The notes: generated by a model from the letters alone, not told the origin. Shown: positions 1 through 9,968, counted from the first letter of the stretch. The stretch: DNA of 64,000 nt from an uncultured Collinsella sp. (GCA_900542905.1 UQPF01000001.1:186001-250000), one strand, 5' to 3'. A program made the numbers and translations.

Positions 1-291
1 AAACTGTTAATTATTGCATTCGGAGACAGCATTCAGCCCTACACATATTTGTTCCCATACGTTTTAATCGCGACAGCAGCTGTAGGCCTTCTTCTTTATT
101 GCAATGACGTTTTGATTATCCAAAGACGAATGAAGCAAACACTGATCTGCAATGGCGTCGCTTTCACATGCGCCATTGTTAGCGCCATACCCCTTATTGC
201 TATATCCGATATGAATGGCATCAACTACTCAATTATCCTTGGTTGTTCAATAGCAATTCTAAGCTCGCTGTTCTGCATTATCCGTAGGTAG
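1..291 (+). CDS. C-terminal part of a membrane protein, probably a polysaccharide (Wzx-type) flippase; 5' end outside the window
   Basis: The frame is open from the first base to a TAG at 289-291, giving about 96 residues. They form roughly three hydrophobic segments separated by a short basic stretch (QRRMKQ). This spacing, with a Gly-rich last helix followed by IIRR, resembles the end of MATE-like O-antigen/polysaccharide flippases, which move lipid-linked sugars across the membrane. The six glycosyltransferases later in the window fit that role. There is too little sequence for a firm family call, and any polytopic transporter remains possible. A strong hairpin follows the stop. Confidence 0.45.
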   Translation, partial: KLLIIAFGDSIQPYTYLFPYVLIATAAVGLLLYCNDVLIIQRRMKQTLICNGVAFTCAIVSAIPLIAISDMNGINYSIILGCSIAILSSLFCIIRR

Positions 292-336
292 CCCTTTACC
301 GACGACGCTATCTATTTAAAATGCGCAATATCAAAT

Positions 337-382
337 AAACCAATGGGGCGATATCGAAATACTGATATCGCCCCATTGGTTT
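337..382. terminator. Bidirectional hairpin terminator between convergent genes
   Basis: Perfect 19-bp inverted repeat (337-355 and 364-382) with an 8-nt loop, lying between the plus-strand gene ending at 291 and the minus-strand gene ending at 400. A/T-rich flanks on both sides suit termination in either direction. Confidence 0.75.
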
Positions 383-399
383 CAGCTTCTATTTATACG

Positions 400-3300
400 C
401 TAGCTTTTGTCAACCAGCTTAACCTCAAACGCTTCCATATGCAGGGCTTCTCCAGTCGTGCCGGCGCACTCGCCCGATTTAACCCAATTGAGCCAGCCCT
501 TGCTTTGCACATGAGCTCTATAGACGACGTCATAATGCTTGGCAAGATCACCCGTCAGCTTAACTTCAACAGCCTCTATGGATAGAGACTTTCCCGTAGT
601 GCCAGCAGCTTTGCCGTTCTTGACCCACTCTTGCCAGCCGATATTCTGAACATGAGCTCGATACTCGATGTTACCGGAATACCCAAGGTCGGGCTTATTA
701 ATCGTCAACGCCTCAACAGCAAGATTTCGACCAGTTGTGCCCGACGTCATGCCCTCATAAACAGGTTCCTGCCATCCAAGGTTTGAAACATGAGCCCTTA
801 TTGAAAAAGTTCTCTGAATAGAGGGCCGACTCGTATCCCCTGGTGCAGGCGAACCCTTTTCAACCAAAACGACCTGGTATGCCTCGAGTCTCAAGCCAAA
901 CCCAGTCGTTCCGGCAACCTGATCATTGCAGGCCCAGCCAAGCCAGCCCTTATCCTGAACATGAGCACGATAGTAAACGTCATAACGATTGGCCATCTCA
1001 CCAGTAAGTCGAATTTGAATTGCCTGGACAGACTTGCTCTGACCCGTAGTACCGGAGACTTCTCCCTCTTTCACATAGTCTTGCCAACCGTAATCGGAAA
1101 CATGTGTCCTGTACTCCAAGCTGCCGTCGTAGGGAACATTCTGAAGGTTGAGAGTAATAGCCTCGACAGCCTTGGACTGACCAACGGTACCAGAAACATT
1201 TCCGCCCTTGGAAGCCGACTGCCAGCCGTCATTCGAAACATGTGAAGTTGCCAAGACGTCAAGAGAGCCTCGCGACACCTTGACAACATCGTAGCCCGAC
1301 TCACTCTTCTTGTAATAAATCAGAGCGCCACTGTTGTGCGAATAGATAGCAAAGTCGTAATTTGCCGAAGCAAGTATGGAATCCGAAAATTCTACGAGAT
1401 AGCAAGAGTCGCCCTGCTTGCAAAGGGATCTGATTTCAGCATCCGTGTCTTCGGTAACTGGAGAAGCAAACCAATCCATAATCGAATAATCGATAACGGC
1501 ACCCGGCTTCAAGGCCTCGGCCTTCGTGGAATTCCAAAGACCACCAGCAGCATCAGCACTGGCCGAGTTATACGTACTAGACCCATAACCAGACAGACCG
1601 ATCTCCGGATTAAAGAAGAGAATCAGCTCCGCTGCAACGGAAGAATCGACATCGGTAATGCCAAGACGGTCAAGCTGTTCCTGCTTTTGGGGATACATGC
1701 CCGTCGGCGTGTTTGGATGCCCCTTGTAATAATACAAATAGTCATCGCCATAGATAACTTCAGTCAAGTTGGCATAGTCGTCAAAATTCTGCTCGTAAGT
1801 AACATACGTTCCAAGCAGCATCATTACCTTTTTGCCCTGTTGAGTAGCCGCATCAAAATAACCATCGTTAAAGTTGTACAGAGCCTTAAACGCTTGGACC
1901 GTGTCCTCTCCCCTATTCTGCAGGCTCGTAAGCATGCTCGAAACGTTCATCTTCTTAACGTTAGGGTCGGATGCGATCTTATTCGCAAAGGCATTATCGT
2001 CACCGCTCGTAAACAGATTCGTTCGAGTCATCCACCACTGAGTGCCAGGCTCAATACTCAGCACGGCATACATAGAATCCCAGTGATCGTGATAATCGCT
2101 ATACGACTTTGAGACCTCACCGGTTTCGTATTCCTTATTCTTGGCGGCGTTCCATAAAGTAATCAGCTCCGCTTGCTTAGAATCTGGATCCTTAACGTCA
2201 AAGGCTTCGTTGGTAAAGACATACGTGGCGGATCCATCGGACAACAGCCGAATGGAGTATTGGCCTGCGGGAATCTTGTTGGCGTAAATCATCCTATGGA
2301 TCAACGAACAGGTGATGTCATTGATATACAGATTGAACTTTGCCTTGGGATTGATCTTGTAGAGAGCAGCGACATAATCCGCGAACGCCTGATAGCTCGA
2401 ACTAGAAGCATTCTCCTCATGAGTCAGATACGGAAGACCGTACATCCCGGATGGAAGCGAGTTCCAGTTATAGGCACTTGGACGATCGAGCATTACAATT
2501 GACGGAACGGTCGTTCCAGCAGAAGAGGTACTGATATCCCAGAAAGATAGCGAATAGAGAACAACGGGGAAAGAAGCACTCAAAGGGGCAAGGTTGTACT
2601 CACTCGCAGAAATGCCAATTGACTGATGGTCCTCTTGAACGATGTTTCCGTTCTTCAAATACTGCAACGTAACGTCAAACGGACCATAATCGCTAAATTC
2701 AATTTCACTGGAGCTAGAGCCCAGATCTCCGAGTGCAATCGTGCTTGAGACGGAACGGGTGACCCTCCCTCCATACGACATGGAGCCTGCCACCTTTATC
2801 GAATCAGCGATCCCGAGTCGTTTTATATCCTCGATCTGCGGAATATTCAGGGTTACTTTAGTCGTCTCCCCAACCTGAGAAAGAGAGCAATTAAAGACAT
2901 ATGGGACATAGGCACCAGCAGTATCGCCGGGCGCCGCGTCACCCTTTTTTACAATGACGATCTGTATTGCTTCAACGGCATAAGACCAACCGGTGGTTCC
3001 CGCAGTCGACCCATTTGAAGTCCATCCAAGCCAGCCGAAATTAGAAGCATGAACGCGATAATACAGGTCATAAGAAGCCGCCCTGTTGCCCGTCAGCTTG
3101 AGCTCGACGGCTTCAATCTGAAGGCCCTTTCCCGTTGTGCCGGAGACGGCTCCATTAGAAACCCAATCCTGCCAGCCTTCATTTTGAACATGAGAGCGGT
3201 ATTCGATACCAAGGTCTTCTGAATTAGGGAGGGAAACCCTGAGTGCTTCAAGCCTACGGGACTGGCCTGTTGTGCCAGAGGTCGAGCCATTCGATGTAAA

Positions 3301-3567
3301 CGTCGGCTCCCAACCAATGCCTGAAATGTGAGATTTATAGCTGACGTCCGGGGCCGCCTCTTTGGGCTCCACGGTAGCATCAATCGAAGGCGCCGTTTCA
3401 TCGGCTACAGCAGCAGTTTGATCCGAGGGGTCGGATTGGGTCTCTGGAACGGATTCATATTCGTTGGAACCAACATTTTGATCTGCCCAACAAGCCAAAG
3501 GGCTCAAAAGCAGCATCGTCATGAAGCAGGAAATCAGAACAATAAATGCTCTAAATTGCCTTTTCAA
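400..3567 (-). CDS. Secreted ChW-repeat protein with a central polysialyltransferase-like domain
   Basis: 1055 residues. Residues 1-28 form a signal peptide (MKRQF start, hydrophobic core, ACWAD cleavage region). An acidic linker leads to one ChW triad (about 77-210), then an Ig-like stretch (about 222-320). A central domain of about 400 residues (330-735) follows, then two more triads, for nine ChW repeats in all. ChW repeats are recognised by HVSxxGW...AGTTG...EAxxxxL. The central domain carries DG (444-445), KGHP (615-618), AAELI near 645-649 and GYGSS (660-664). This order resembles the LeDG, HP and SS motifs of bacterial polysialyl/lipooligosaccharide sialyltransferases (GT38/GT52-like). 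The assignment is by pattern only. An export signal on such a domain is odd, because nucleotide sugars are cytoplasmic. It is the first of five ChW genes in a row. Confidence 0.75.
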   Translation of the reverse strand: MKRQFRAFIVLISCFMTMLLLSPLACWADQNVGSNEYESVPETQSDPSDQTAAVADETAPSIDATVEPKEAAPDVSYKSHISGIGWEPTFTSNGSTSGTTGQSRRLEALRVSLPNSEDLGIEYRSHVQNEGWQDWVSNGAVSGTTGKGLQIEAVELKLTGNRAASYDLYYRVHASNFGWLGWTSNGSTAGTTGWSYAVEAIQIVIVKKGDAAPGDTAGAYVPYVFNCSLSQVGETTKVTLNIPQIEDIKRLGIADSIKVAGSMSYGGRVTRSVSSTIALGDLGSSSSEIEFSDYGPFDVTLQYLKNGNIVQEDHQSIGISASEYNLAPLSASFPVVLYSLSFWDISTSSAGTTVPSIVMLDRPSAYNWNSLPSGMYGLPYLTHEENASSSSYQAFADYVAALYKINPKAKFNLYINDITCSLIHRMIYANKIPAGQYSIRLLSDGSATYVFTNEAFDVKDPDSKQAELITLWNAAKNKEYETGEVSKSYSDYHDHWDSMYAVLSIEPGTQWWMTRTNLFTSGDDNAFANKIASDPNVKKMNVSSMLTSLQNRGEDTVQAFKALYNFNDGYFDAATQQGKKVMMLLGTYVTYEQNFDDYANLTEVIYGDDYLYYYKGHPNTPTGMYPQKQEQLDRLGITDVDSSVAAELILFFNPEIGLSGYGSSTYNSASADAAGGLWNSTKAEALKPGAVIDYSIMDWFASPVTEDTDAEIRSLCKQGDSCYLVEFSDSILASANYDFAIYSHNSGALIYYKKSESGYDVVKVSRGSLDVLATSHVSNDGWQSASKGGNVSGTVGQSKAVEAITLNLQNVPYDGSLEYRTHVSDYGWQDYVKEGEVSGTTGQSKSVQAIQIRLTGEMANRYDVYYRAHVQDKGWLGWACNDQVAGTTGFGLRLEAYQVVLVEKGSPAPGDTSRPSIQRTFSIRAHVSNLGWQEPVYEGMTSGTTGRNLAVEALTINKPDLGYSGNIEYRAHVQNIGWQEWVKNGKAAGTTGKSLSIEAVEVKLTGDLAKHYDVVYRAHVQSKGWLNWVKSGECAGTTGEALHMEAFEVKLVDKS

Positions 3568-3676
3568 AAGAATCGCCTCCTAGATAGACGGTCGTCAATA
3601 ACCATACTATCGGGAGTTAGCTTCATTAATGTCACCAATTAGGTGAACGAAGAAAAAGGAGCCTAATCCAACGGCA

Positions 3677-3722
3677 AGGGCCCTTTCCTGTTGCCAAGAC
3701 TACGGCAACAGGAAAGGGCCCT
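3677..3722 (-). terminator. Long hairpin downstream of the L,D-transpeptidase gene
   Basis: Perfect 19-bp inverted repeat (3677-3695 and 3704-3722) with an 8-nt loop, about 30 bp past the stop at 3753. No long T-run follows, so it may be a stabilising or attenuating hairpin rather than a classic terminator. Confidence 0.6.
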
Positions 3723-3752
3723 CTAACAAGCTCTCACCGCTTACGGGAATAG

Positions 3753-6700
3753 TTAGTAGATTACCACCTTGGTAGCAAGGGGCACGTTATCCCAAATCCA
3801 TTTAGCGCGATCAATGGGCAAACGCACGCAGCCTTGTGAAACATGCATTCCCATTCGGCTGTCCATGGGATTAAAAGTTCCCTGGTAGTACGGTATTGAA
3901 TGGAACAGATAGTCACCGTAAAACTGCGTGTAGTAGTAGCAGGTATACCCATGTCCAAACGAGTAGCCCTTGCCGGTGACGGTATACTCACCCGTAGGCG
4001 TTGGAGTACTAGGGGCGCCGGTAGAGCAAGTCCAGTATTGAGCGTAACTCCACGACCCGCGCTGTCCACGAAAAACTCCAAGGCGGCATGCTTGCCTGTC
4101 AACCATAATGAGCCAGCTTGTGCTGCTCGAATATCTATTAGCTCGATTAAGCATAGTCATCATATCTGCCGGCAACAAGGGCTGGTCAGTAAACGGACGC
4201 GCAGTAGAACCGGGAGCACCAGCGCCCTTGGGAACAATCTTCACTTGAACAGACTCGACTCTGCAGCCTATCCTAGACGTACCCGCAGGCTGCCCATTTG
4301 AGGTCCAGTCGAGCCACCCAAAGTCTTGGCAATATGCTCGATACCAAACATCAAAGTAGTTCGATAAATCACCGGTCAACTTAATCTTAAGAGCCTCGAT
4401 ACGCTTTGCGCAGCCTACTGTGCCAGCGACATTCCCATTGGAAGTCCAACCTTGCCAGCCCACATCCTGTACATGGGCGGAGTACTCAATACCGCCTGAT
4501 ACGCTACTGGAGACATTCAACTTCAGCGCCTCAATAGCAAGCGATCTGCCGGTTGTGCCCGCAACACCACCGTTGCCAACGGGATTCATCCAACCAAGCG
4601 TGGCGACATGCGCCTGGAGCGTTAGAGCTGGAGCAGAGATAAATGCGGGCGCAGACGATGAGCCAGGATTCCCGCCCTTCGCGACAAGCTTAATTTGGAC
4701 AGCTTCTATCTGGATATTTAACCCGGTAGTTCCAGCGGAATCGCCGTTTTTGGCCCAACCCAACCAACCATAACCAGCCGAATGAACTCGATAGTAGATG
4801 TCATACTGATTCGCGAGGGGACCATTAATGCGCAGCTCAAGAGCCTGAATGGCCAATCCTTGTCCAACGGTCCCAACATAACCGGCAGACCGCCATTCCT
4901 GCCAACCAATATTGGCAACATGAGCTCGTGCCTCAACCAGAGAATCATCATCCACACCGGACAACGACACGTTTAAAGCTTGAAGCGAAAGCGATTTTCC
5001 CGTTGTGCCGGCATCTTGCCCATCTAAAACAGATGGAGACCACCCACGGTTAGCCGAATGAGCCTGATATACAACGTGGGCGCAATCGGCGGAAGTATCA
5101 GAAACAAATGCTCCGTCCGTTATCCCGGGAGCGCCGGCGCCTTTACCGACAATCCTTACTTCGACAGCCTTAAGGAATGAACCCGATATCGTTGCCCCCG
5201 CATCCGAGCCATTACACGCCCAACCAAGCCATCCTTTTTTGGAATCAAAACAGCGATACCAAACGTCATAGGCTTTAGACAAATCTCCAGTAAGAGTCAA
5301 TCTCACCGCCTTTAAAACACGCCCATCGTTTTTAGAGTTAAGCGCAGCACCGTCAGAAACAGCACCACTCCATCCGCCAAATTCAAAGAAGCCGAAATAG
5401 TCAATTGAGCCTAAAATCTCTTGATTATCAAACGAGATAGAGAGCGAGGTTAAAGGTTCAGAGCCGTTCTCAGAGCCCAATAAGATTGATTTGCCTTGTA
5501 CGGAGCCCAGGCTTTTTCCGTTAAGACCGAGCGAGCTCCCGCTTAGAACATCCGTTGCCCCAATGAAATGGTTCAACGTATCGCCGGGAGCAGATCCGCT
5601 TTTTTCGACCAATAAAATCTGAACACCCTGAATGGCGGCACCCTTCCCCACCGAGCCCGCAGGAGACCCGTTAGACGTCCAGCCCAGCCATCCGCCCAAT
5701 TTGGAAGCATACACACGGTACCAAATGCCATAAGTTGCAGAAATCTCGCCGTTCAACTTAAACTGAACGGCCTCAATGGACCGAGACTGCCCGGTCGTGC
5801 CAATGACGCCTGAAGACCAGCCTTGCCAACCAAAGCCAGAGACGTGCGCGCGAGAGGAAATGGAGCCACCGCGACCATACCAATTAACACCAAGCGACAG
5901 TGCCTCGATTGCATTTCTTGAGTCAATGGCCCCAGATGTCTTTCCGTCCGCGACAGCACCCATCCATCCGACATTGGAGACATGAGATCGATAGGAAACG
6001 GTAGGCGGTTCCTGAGAATGATCCTTAAAGGCATCGCCACGCGCTGGCGCACCTTGAGCATTTTTTGGAAGCACCTTAATCTGAATAGCTTCGATCTGGT
6101 AAGCATAGCCTTGTGTTCCAGCGGGTTCACCATTTGAGGCCCAGCCAAGCCAACCAACATTTGCAGAATGAACACGATACCAAATGTCATACGAATCAGA
6201 AAGACTGCCCAACAAGGATAGCCTGATTGCCTCGATGGCTCGCGACTGTCCAACTGTACCAGAAGCCTGCCCGTTGCCCACCGGCTGAAGCTCCCATCCG
6301 ATCCCGGAAATGTGAGATTGGACCGAAATGCTGTCATTCCCCAAAGGGCTGCCATCCTGTGAAAGCAGATTGATCTTGAGGGCTTCGACGCGCTTTGCAC
6401 GACCTGTAGTGCCGGCCGTCATTCCATTTGAAACGGGAGCTTGCCAACCAATATCCTGCACATGAGTCTGGTATGAAACAGAGCCAAATACAGTGGATAC
6501 ATCATTTTCGGGTTTCGCCGAATCAGTTGCATTGGAGGTAGACTCGCTAGAAACGGATGAGGAAGAATCATCGTCTGACACAGTCGGCTGCTCGACATCA
6601 ACCCCCTGTTGTTCGTTATTTAAGACGGGGCCCTCGTCTTTCGAGCTGTCGGCGGCGCTGACGGAATAATCAGTAGCCTCCGGCTGCACCTGTAAAGTAT

Positions 6701-6788
6701 CAGCCCAGACAGAAAGGGGCGTCAGAAGACATTGGAGGATTAGTAACGGCGTCATTGCCGTTGCTAGCAGCCGTTGCGTCTTTTTCAT
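3753..6788 (-). CDS. Secreted ChW-repeat protein with C-terminal L,D-transpeptidase (YkuD) domain
   Basis: 1011 residues from the ATG at 6788, chosen because GGGGGAG lies 5 bases upstream; a longer in-frame start at 6824 lacks a site. Signal peptide MKKTQRLL...SVWAD, then an acidic Ser/Asp-rich linker and 14 ChW repeats mostly grouped in triads. The last 135 or so residues are a YkuD domain. It begins SWLIMVDRQACRLGVF, contains a catalytic-type HVSQGCVRL (His about 982, Cys about 987) and has an upstream histidine in FHSIPYY. Such enzymes make 3-3 crosslinks in peptidoglycan or attach proteins to it, outside the membrane. The repeats probably hold the enzyme on the wall or on a surface partner. 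Repeat number and order match the NlpC/P60 and C39 paralogues next door. Confidence 0.9.
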   Translation of the reverse strand: MKKTQRLLATAMTPLLILQCLLTPLSVWADTLQVQPEATDYSVSAADSSKDEGPVLNNEQQGVDVEQPTVSDDDSSSSVSSESTSNATDSAKPENDVSTVFGSVSYQTHVQDIGWQAPVSNGMTAGTTGRAKRVEALKINLLSQDGSPLGNDSISVQSHISGIGWELQPVGNGQASGTVGQSRAIEAIRLSLLGSLSDSYDIWYRVHSANVGWLGWASNGEPAGTQGYAYQIEAIQIKVLPKNAQGAPARGDAFKDHSQEPPTVSYRSHVSNVGWMGAVADGKTSGAIDSRNAIEALSLGVNWYGRGGSISSRAHVSGFGWQGWSSGVIGTTGQSRSIEAVQFKLNGEISATYGIWYRVYASKLGGWLGWTSNGSPAGSVGKGAAIQGVQILLVEKSGSAPGDTLNHFIGATDVLSGSSLGLNGKSLGSVQGKSILLGSENGSEPLTSLSISFDNQEILGSIDYFGFFEFGGWSGAVSDGAALNSKNDGRVLKAVRLTLTGDLSKAYDVWYRCFDSKKGWLGWACNGSDAGATISGSFLKAVEVRIVGKGAGAPGITDGAFVSDTSADCAHVVYQAHSANRGWSPSVLDGQDAGTTGKSLSLQALNVSLSGVDDDSLVEARAHVANIGWQEWRSAGYVGTVGQGLAIQALELRINGPLANQYDIYYRVHSAGYGWLGWAKNGDSAGTTGLNIQIEAVQIKLVAKGGNPGSSSAPAFISAPALTLQAHVATLGWMNPVGNGGVAGTTGRSLAIEALKLNVSSSVSGGIEYSAHVQDVGWQGWTSNGNVAGTVGCAKRIEALKIKLTGDLSNYFDVWYRAYCQDFGWLDWTSNGQPAGTSRIGCRVESVQVKIVPKGAGAPGSTARPFTDQPLLPADMMTMLNRANRYSSSTSWLIMVDRQACRLGVFRGQRGSWSYAQYWTCSTGAPSTPTPTGEYTVTGKGYSFGHGYTCYYYTQFYGDYLFHSIPYYQGTFNPMDSRMGMHVSQGCVRLPIDRAKWIWDNVPLATKVVIY

Positions 6789-6880
6789 TCGACTCCCCCA
6801 TCGCTCGACCATCTTTAGCATCATTATTTACCGTTTCGGCAATTGCTTAAATACCGAAAACGTGAATGGCACTTAAATAG

Positions 6881-6916
6881 AAACGAACGGACCGTTGCAA
6901 AACGACCCGTTCGTTT
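6881..6916 (-). terminator. Hairpin terminator after the GH25 gene
   Basis: Inverted repeat of 10 bp (6881-6890 and 6907-6916) downstream of the stop at 6966 on the minus strand, in an A/T-rich setting. Confidence 0.55.
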
Positions 6917-6965
6917 AAATCAGAGGATCTACCAGAACCTGTGTGAAGACACGACCTTCGATCAA

Positions 6966-9824
6966 CTATGCAAGCGGCACGTTGTCATACCAACCCCATT
7001 TTGGCTTATATGAGGTGGAATAATAATTCAACCAGTACGCCATATCGAGCGTCCTGATCTGACCGATGTTATCCATAACCTGGTTATTGCCGATGTAGAG
7101 ACAAACGTGACCGTAAATGCTGCCCATGTGTGTATGCGTATGCGAGGGAACGGCAATGACCATTCCGACTTTCAGCTGAGAATAATCGGTGTATTTACAA
7201 TAATCCCAGTAGTAATCGCAGGCATCCGTATGGACGTTCCTAAATCCGGCACGCTCGTATATATCTGCAATCCACTCGGAGCACAATCCCGGACCAGGAG
7301 ACGGTACCTGTCGGGCAAGATCTACAATCTTCTTCTGCATGGGATTTGCAAACGCGGAAGGTTGCCCAAGCAAACACGGCGAAACGGTGCTTCCAGGGGC
7401 ATTGGCGCCCTTCCTTGTAAGGCGAACTTGGACAGCTTGGACATGCGTTCCATAACCAGTGCTACCGGCAACTGCACCATTTCTAGTCCAACCAAGCCAG
7501 CCGACGTTATCGACATGGACCCTATACCAGACATCGAAATAAGTTGCCAAGTCACCTGATAGGGAGACTTTAATTGCTTCAACCGAATTGGACTCAGTAG
7601 CAGACGACAGTTGATTCCCGTTTGACTTACCAGAAGTCCAGCCTACATTCGAAAGATGCAGTTGATAATTGATCCCGCCGGCAACAGATGAACAAGTTTT
7701 AGCCGAAAACCCGGTGATGGGAATTCCCTGACCAGTTGTACCGGACATCTCTCCGGCCGAGACAGAATTCTGCCAAGCACCTTTAACCTGAGAGGAATAC
7801 GTCACCGTAGGTATTTCAAGATGGGAATATCCCGACGTATCAGGATGGGAAGCGCCCTTCTTAATGAGCTTAATCTGAACAGCCTCGAGGGAACAGGACA
7901 TACCGGTGGTGCCGGCCTCCTCGCCGTCCTTGGCCCAGGCCATCCAGCCGATGTTGGAGGCGTGGACGCGGTAGTAGACGTCGTAGTCCTTCGCGAGGGA
8001 GCCCGTGAGCCTCAGGCGAACGGCCTCGACGGCGCGTCCCTGGCCGGTGGTGCCGCCCTCGGAGGCAGAGGGGGTGTCCCAGCCCTGCCAGCCGATGCCC
8101 GAGACGTGGGCGTCGATCTGGACTGAAGAGCCGTCCGAGTAGTCGGAGCTGTCGAGCGAGAGCTTGAGGTCCTCGAGGGCGAGGCCGCGGCCGGTGGTGC
8201 CGGCGGTCGCACCGTCGGACACGGCCCCCCGCCAGCCCACGTTGGAGACGTGGGCGCGGTAGGTCAGGGACATGGGCTTCTTCTTGAAGGCGTAGTCGAC
8301 GTTGGCGCCGTCGGACGAGGGGGCGGCGTCGCCCTTCTTGACGAGCCTGATCTGGACGGCCTCGACGCTCCTGCCGAAGCCCGTGGTGCCTGCCTCCTCG
8401 CCGTCCTTGGCCCAGGCCATCCAGCCGATGTTGGAGGCGTGGACGCGGTAGTAGACGTCGTAGTCCTTCGCTAGGGAGCCCGTGAGCCTCAGGCGAACGG
8501 CCTCGACGGCGCGGCCCTGGCCGGTGGTGCCGCCCTCGGAGGCAGAGGGGGTGTCCCAGCCCTGCCAGCCGATGCCACTTACATTAGCGTTAATTTGCAC
8601 AGAACCATCTTCAACGGGATTCAGGATGCTGACCTTAAGATCTTCCACTGATTTAGACTGCCCCGTTGTGCCAGCTGTAGATCCGTCGCGCTTGCTGCTC
8701 ATCCAGCCAATATTCGAGACATGCGCCTCATACTGAATATGCATCTTGCTGTCGTCTACGTTCAGAAAAGAACCGTTGAAGCAATAGTTCATGTCACAGC
8801 GTCCGTTAACGCCCGGAACAATGCCGCTGCTTGAGTACTGCCAGAAACTGTAGCTACCGGCATAGTCGCAACGCCAGTTGTATTGAGCGACCCAATGGTC
8901 ATAACCGCTCAGAGACGGACTATCCAAGTAGTTGTTGAGCCAGTTAAGGTTCGCATAGATACCCGACTTAAAGCCAACGGCCTCCATACGGTTACAAAAA
9001 GCCTGCGCAATCTGGGCGAGCTTATCTTTGCTGAAATTTGGATCCTGCAGGATATAGTTATCCTCAAGATCGTAGTAAACGGGAAGCGACGGATGATGGC
9101 CACCGAGCCAAGCAAGTGTCCTGTCAGCCTCTTTATTGGCATCCTCTACAGAACGGGCGTAGGAGTAGTAATACACACCATAAGGAATACCGAGGCGCTC
9201 ACATTCAGCAGCATTCCTCTCAAAAGAATCGTCAGGTTTTCCGTAAACAGGTCCAACCTTGAGAATGGCAAAATCAATCCCAGCGGCCTTAACCTTATTC
9301 CAGTCGACAGTCCCTTGATGATTGCTGACATCGATACCACGCGCAACGGCACCATTTGGCAAAGCATCGTCAGACAAAGACTGCGCATCGATGTCGTCGC
9401 TGCCCGCATTGATGAGGACACCGTTTTCATAACGCCAAGAGTTCGGCTCTAGGGAGTCGGATTCAAAGGAATCTGTCTCGATGGAAACATCGCCCGAAGC
9501 CTCACCATCAGAATCATCAGCGCCCGGCTCATCGGCACCAACTCCGGCCTGATCGTCGGAAATAAAGTCTGAATCCTCATCAGGACGAGCAGCATTTGCA
9601 GCGTCACCATACCATTCGGTTTGACCTTGGGAATCCGAAGCATCGTCCTGTGTTCCCTGGGAAATTTCATCTTGGGATCCGCGCTCTTCAGACGCTTGAG
9701 ATGCCGATTGCGAGATAGCGCCAGATTCAGCTGACAGCGCATATGCACAGTAAGGCTGAGCGACTTGCGACCAAATCATTACTAGCGCGCAAGCCAAAAC
9801 CGCATACGCTTTTAGACGTTTCAT
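6966..9824 (-). CDS. Secreted GH25 muramidase with nine ChW repeats and a C-terminal Cys/His peptidase domain
   Basis: 952 residues from the ATG at 9824, preceded by GGGGGA at good spacing. Signal peptide (1-30), then an acidic Ser/Asp-rich linker to about 158. A GH25 lysozyme domain follows (about 162-350): GIDVSNHQG with Asp165, YYDLED with Asp252/Glu254, and WQY at 328-330. Three ChW triads come next, then a domain of about 126 residues with GLCSEW (Cys about 848) and YGHVCLYIG (His about 906), typical of NlpC/P60 or CHAP-like amidases. GH25 cuts the glycan strands and the C-terminal domain probably cuts peptide stems, so the protein looks like a bifunctional wall hydrolase. Repeats encoded between about 7900 and 8580 are far more GC-rich than the rest of the gene. 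Confidence 0.9.
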   Translation of the reverse strand: MKRLKAYAVLACALVMIWSQVAQPYCAYALSAESGAISQSASQASEERGSQDEISQGTQDDASDSQGQTEWYGDAANAARPDEDSDFISDDQAGVGADEPGADDSDGEASGDVSIETDSFESDSLEPNSWRYENGVLINAGSDDIDAQSLSDDALPNGAVARGIDVSNHQGTVDWNKVKAAGIDFAILKVGPVYGKPDDSFERNAAECERLGIPYGVYYYSYARSVEDANKEADRTLAWLGGHHPSLPVYYDLEDNYILQDPNFSKDKLAQIAQAFCNRMEAVGFKSGIYANLNWLNNYLDSPSLSGYDHWVAQYNWRCDYAGSYSFWQYSSSGIVPGVNGRCDMNYCFNGSFLNVDDSKMHIQYEAHVSNIGWMSSKRDGSTAGTTGQSKSVEDLKVSILNPVEDGSVQINANVSGIGWQGWDTPSASEGGTTGQGRAVEAVRLRLTGSLAKDYDVYYRVHASNIGWMAWAKDGEEAGTTGFGRSVEAVQIRLVKKGDAAPSSDGANVDYAFKKKPMSLTYRAHVSNVGWRGAVSDGATAGTTGRGLALEDLKLSLDSSDYSDGSSVQIDAHVSGIGWQGWDTPSASEGGTTGQGRAVEAVRLRLTGSLAKDYDVYYRVHASNIGWMAWAKDGEEAGTTGMSCSLEAVQIKLIKKGASHPDTSGYSHLEIPTVTYSSQVKGAWQNSVSAGEMSGTTGQGIPITGFSAKTCSSVAGGINYQLHLSNVGWTSGKSNGNQLSSATESNSVEAIKVSLSGDLATYFDVWYRVHVDNVGWLGWTRNGAVAGSTGYGTHVQAVQVRLTRKGANAPGSTVSPCLLGQPSAFANPMQKKIVDLARQVPSPGPGLCSEWIADIYERAGFRNVHTDACDYYWDYCKYTDYSQLKVGMVIAVPSHTHTHMGSIYGHVCLYIGNNQVMDNIGQIRTLDMAYWLNYYSTSYKPKWGWYDNVPLA
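7915..8099. repeat. Internal direct repeat in the GH25 gene, copy A
   Basis: This 185-bp block differs from 8392-8576 at only two positions that I can see, both silent or nearly so. It encodes the b and c ChW repeats of one triad. The near identity at DNA level, unlike the other repeats of this gene, points to recent duplication or gene conversion. Confidence 0.8.
8392..8576. repeat. Internal direct repeat in the GH25 gene, copy B
   Basis: Partner of 7915-8099, offset 477 bp. Both copies lie inside the GC-rich island of this otherwise roughly 50% GC gene. Confidence 0.8.
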
Positions 9825-9934
9825 GTATATCCCCCAAGATAACAACTGAAAACAGCAACATAATCAATGGTTATATTACCGCACTTCATAGAACACATTT
9901 TGAGCTTGGAAAAGCAATGCCCCCGACACAAAAA

Positions 9935-9960
9935 GAGGCGCTCCTATTACGGAGCGCCTC
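9935..9960 (-). terminator. Rho-independent terminator of the NlpC/P60 ChW gene
   Basis: Perfect 10-bp stem (9935-9944 and 9951-9960) with a 6-nt loop. It is followed on the minus strand by a run of five T, just past the stop at 9969. Confidence 0.8.
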
Positions 9961-9968
9961 AATAGGCT

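Noticed and set aside
7915..8576. CRISPR-like repetition
   Set aside because: Only two long coding copies in frame, encoding ChW repeats. There are no short regular repeats with unique spacers and no cas genes in the window.
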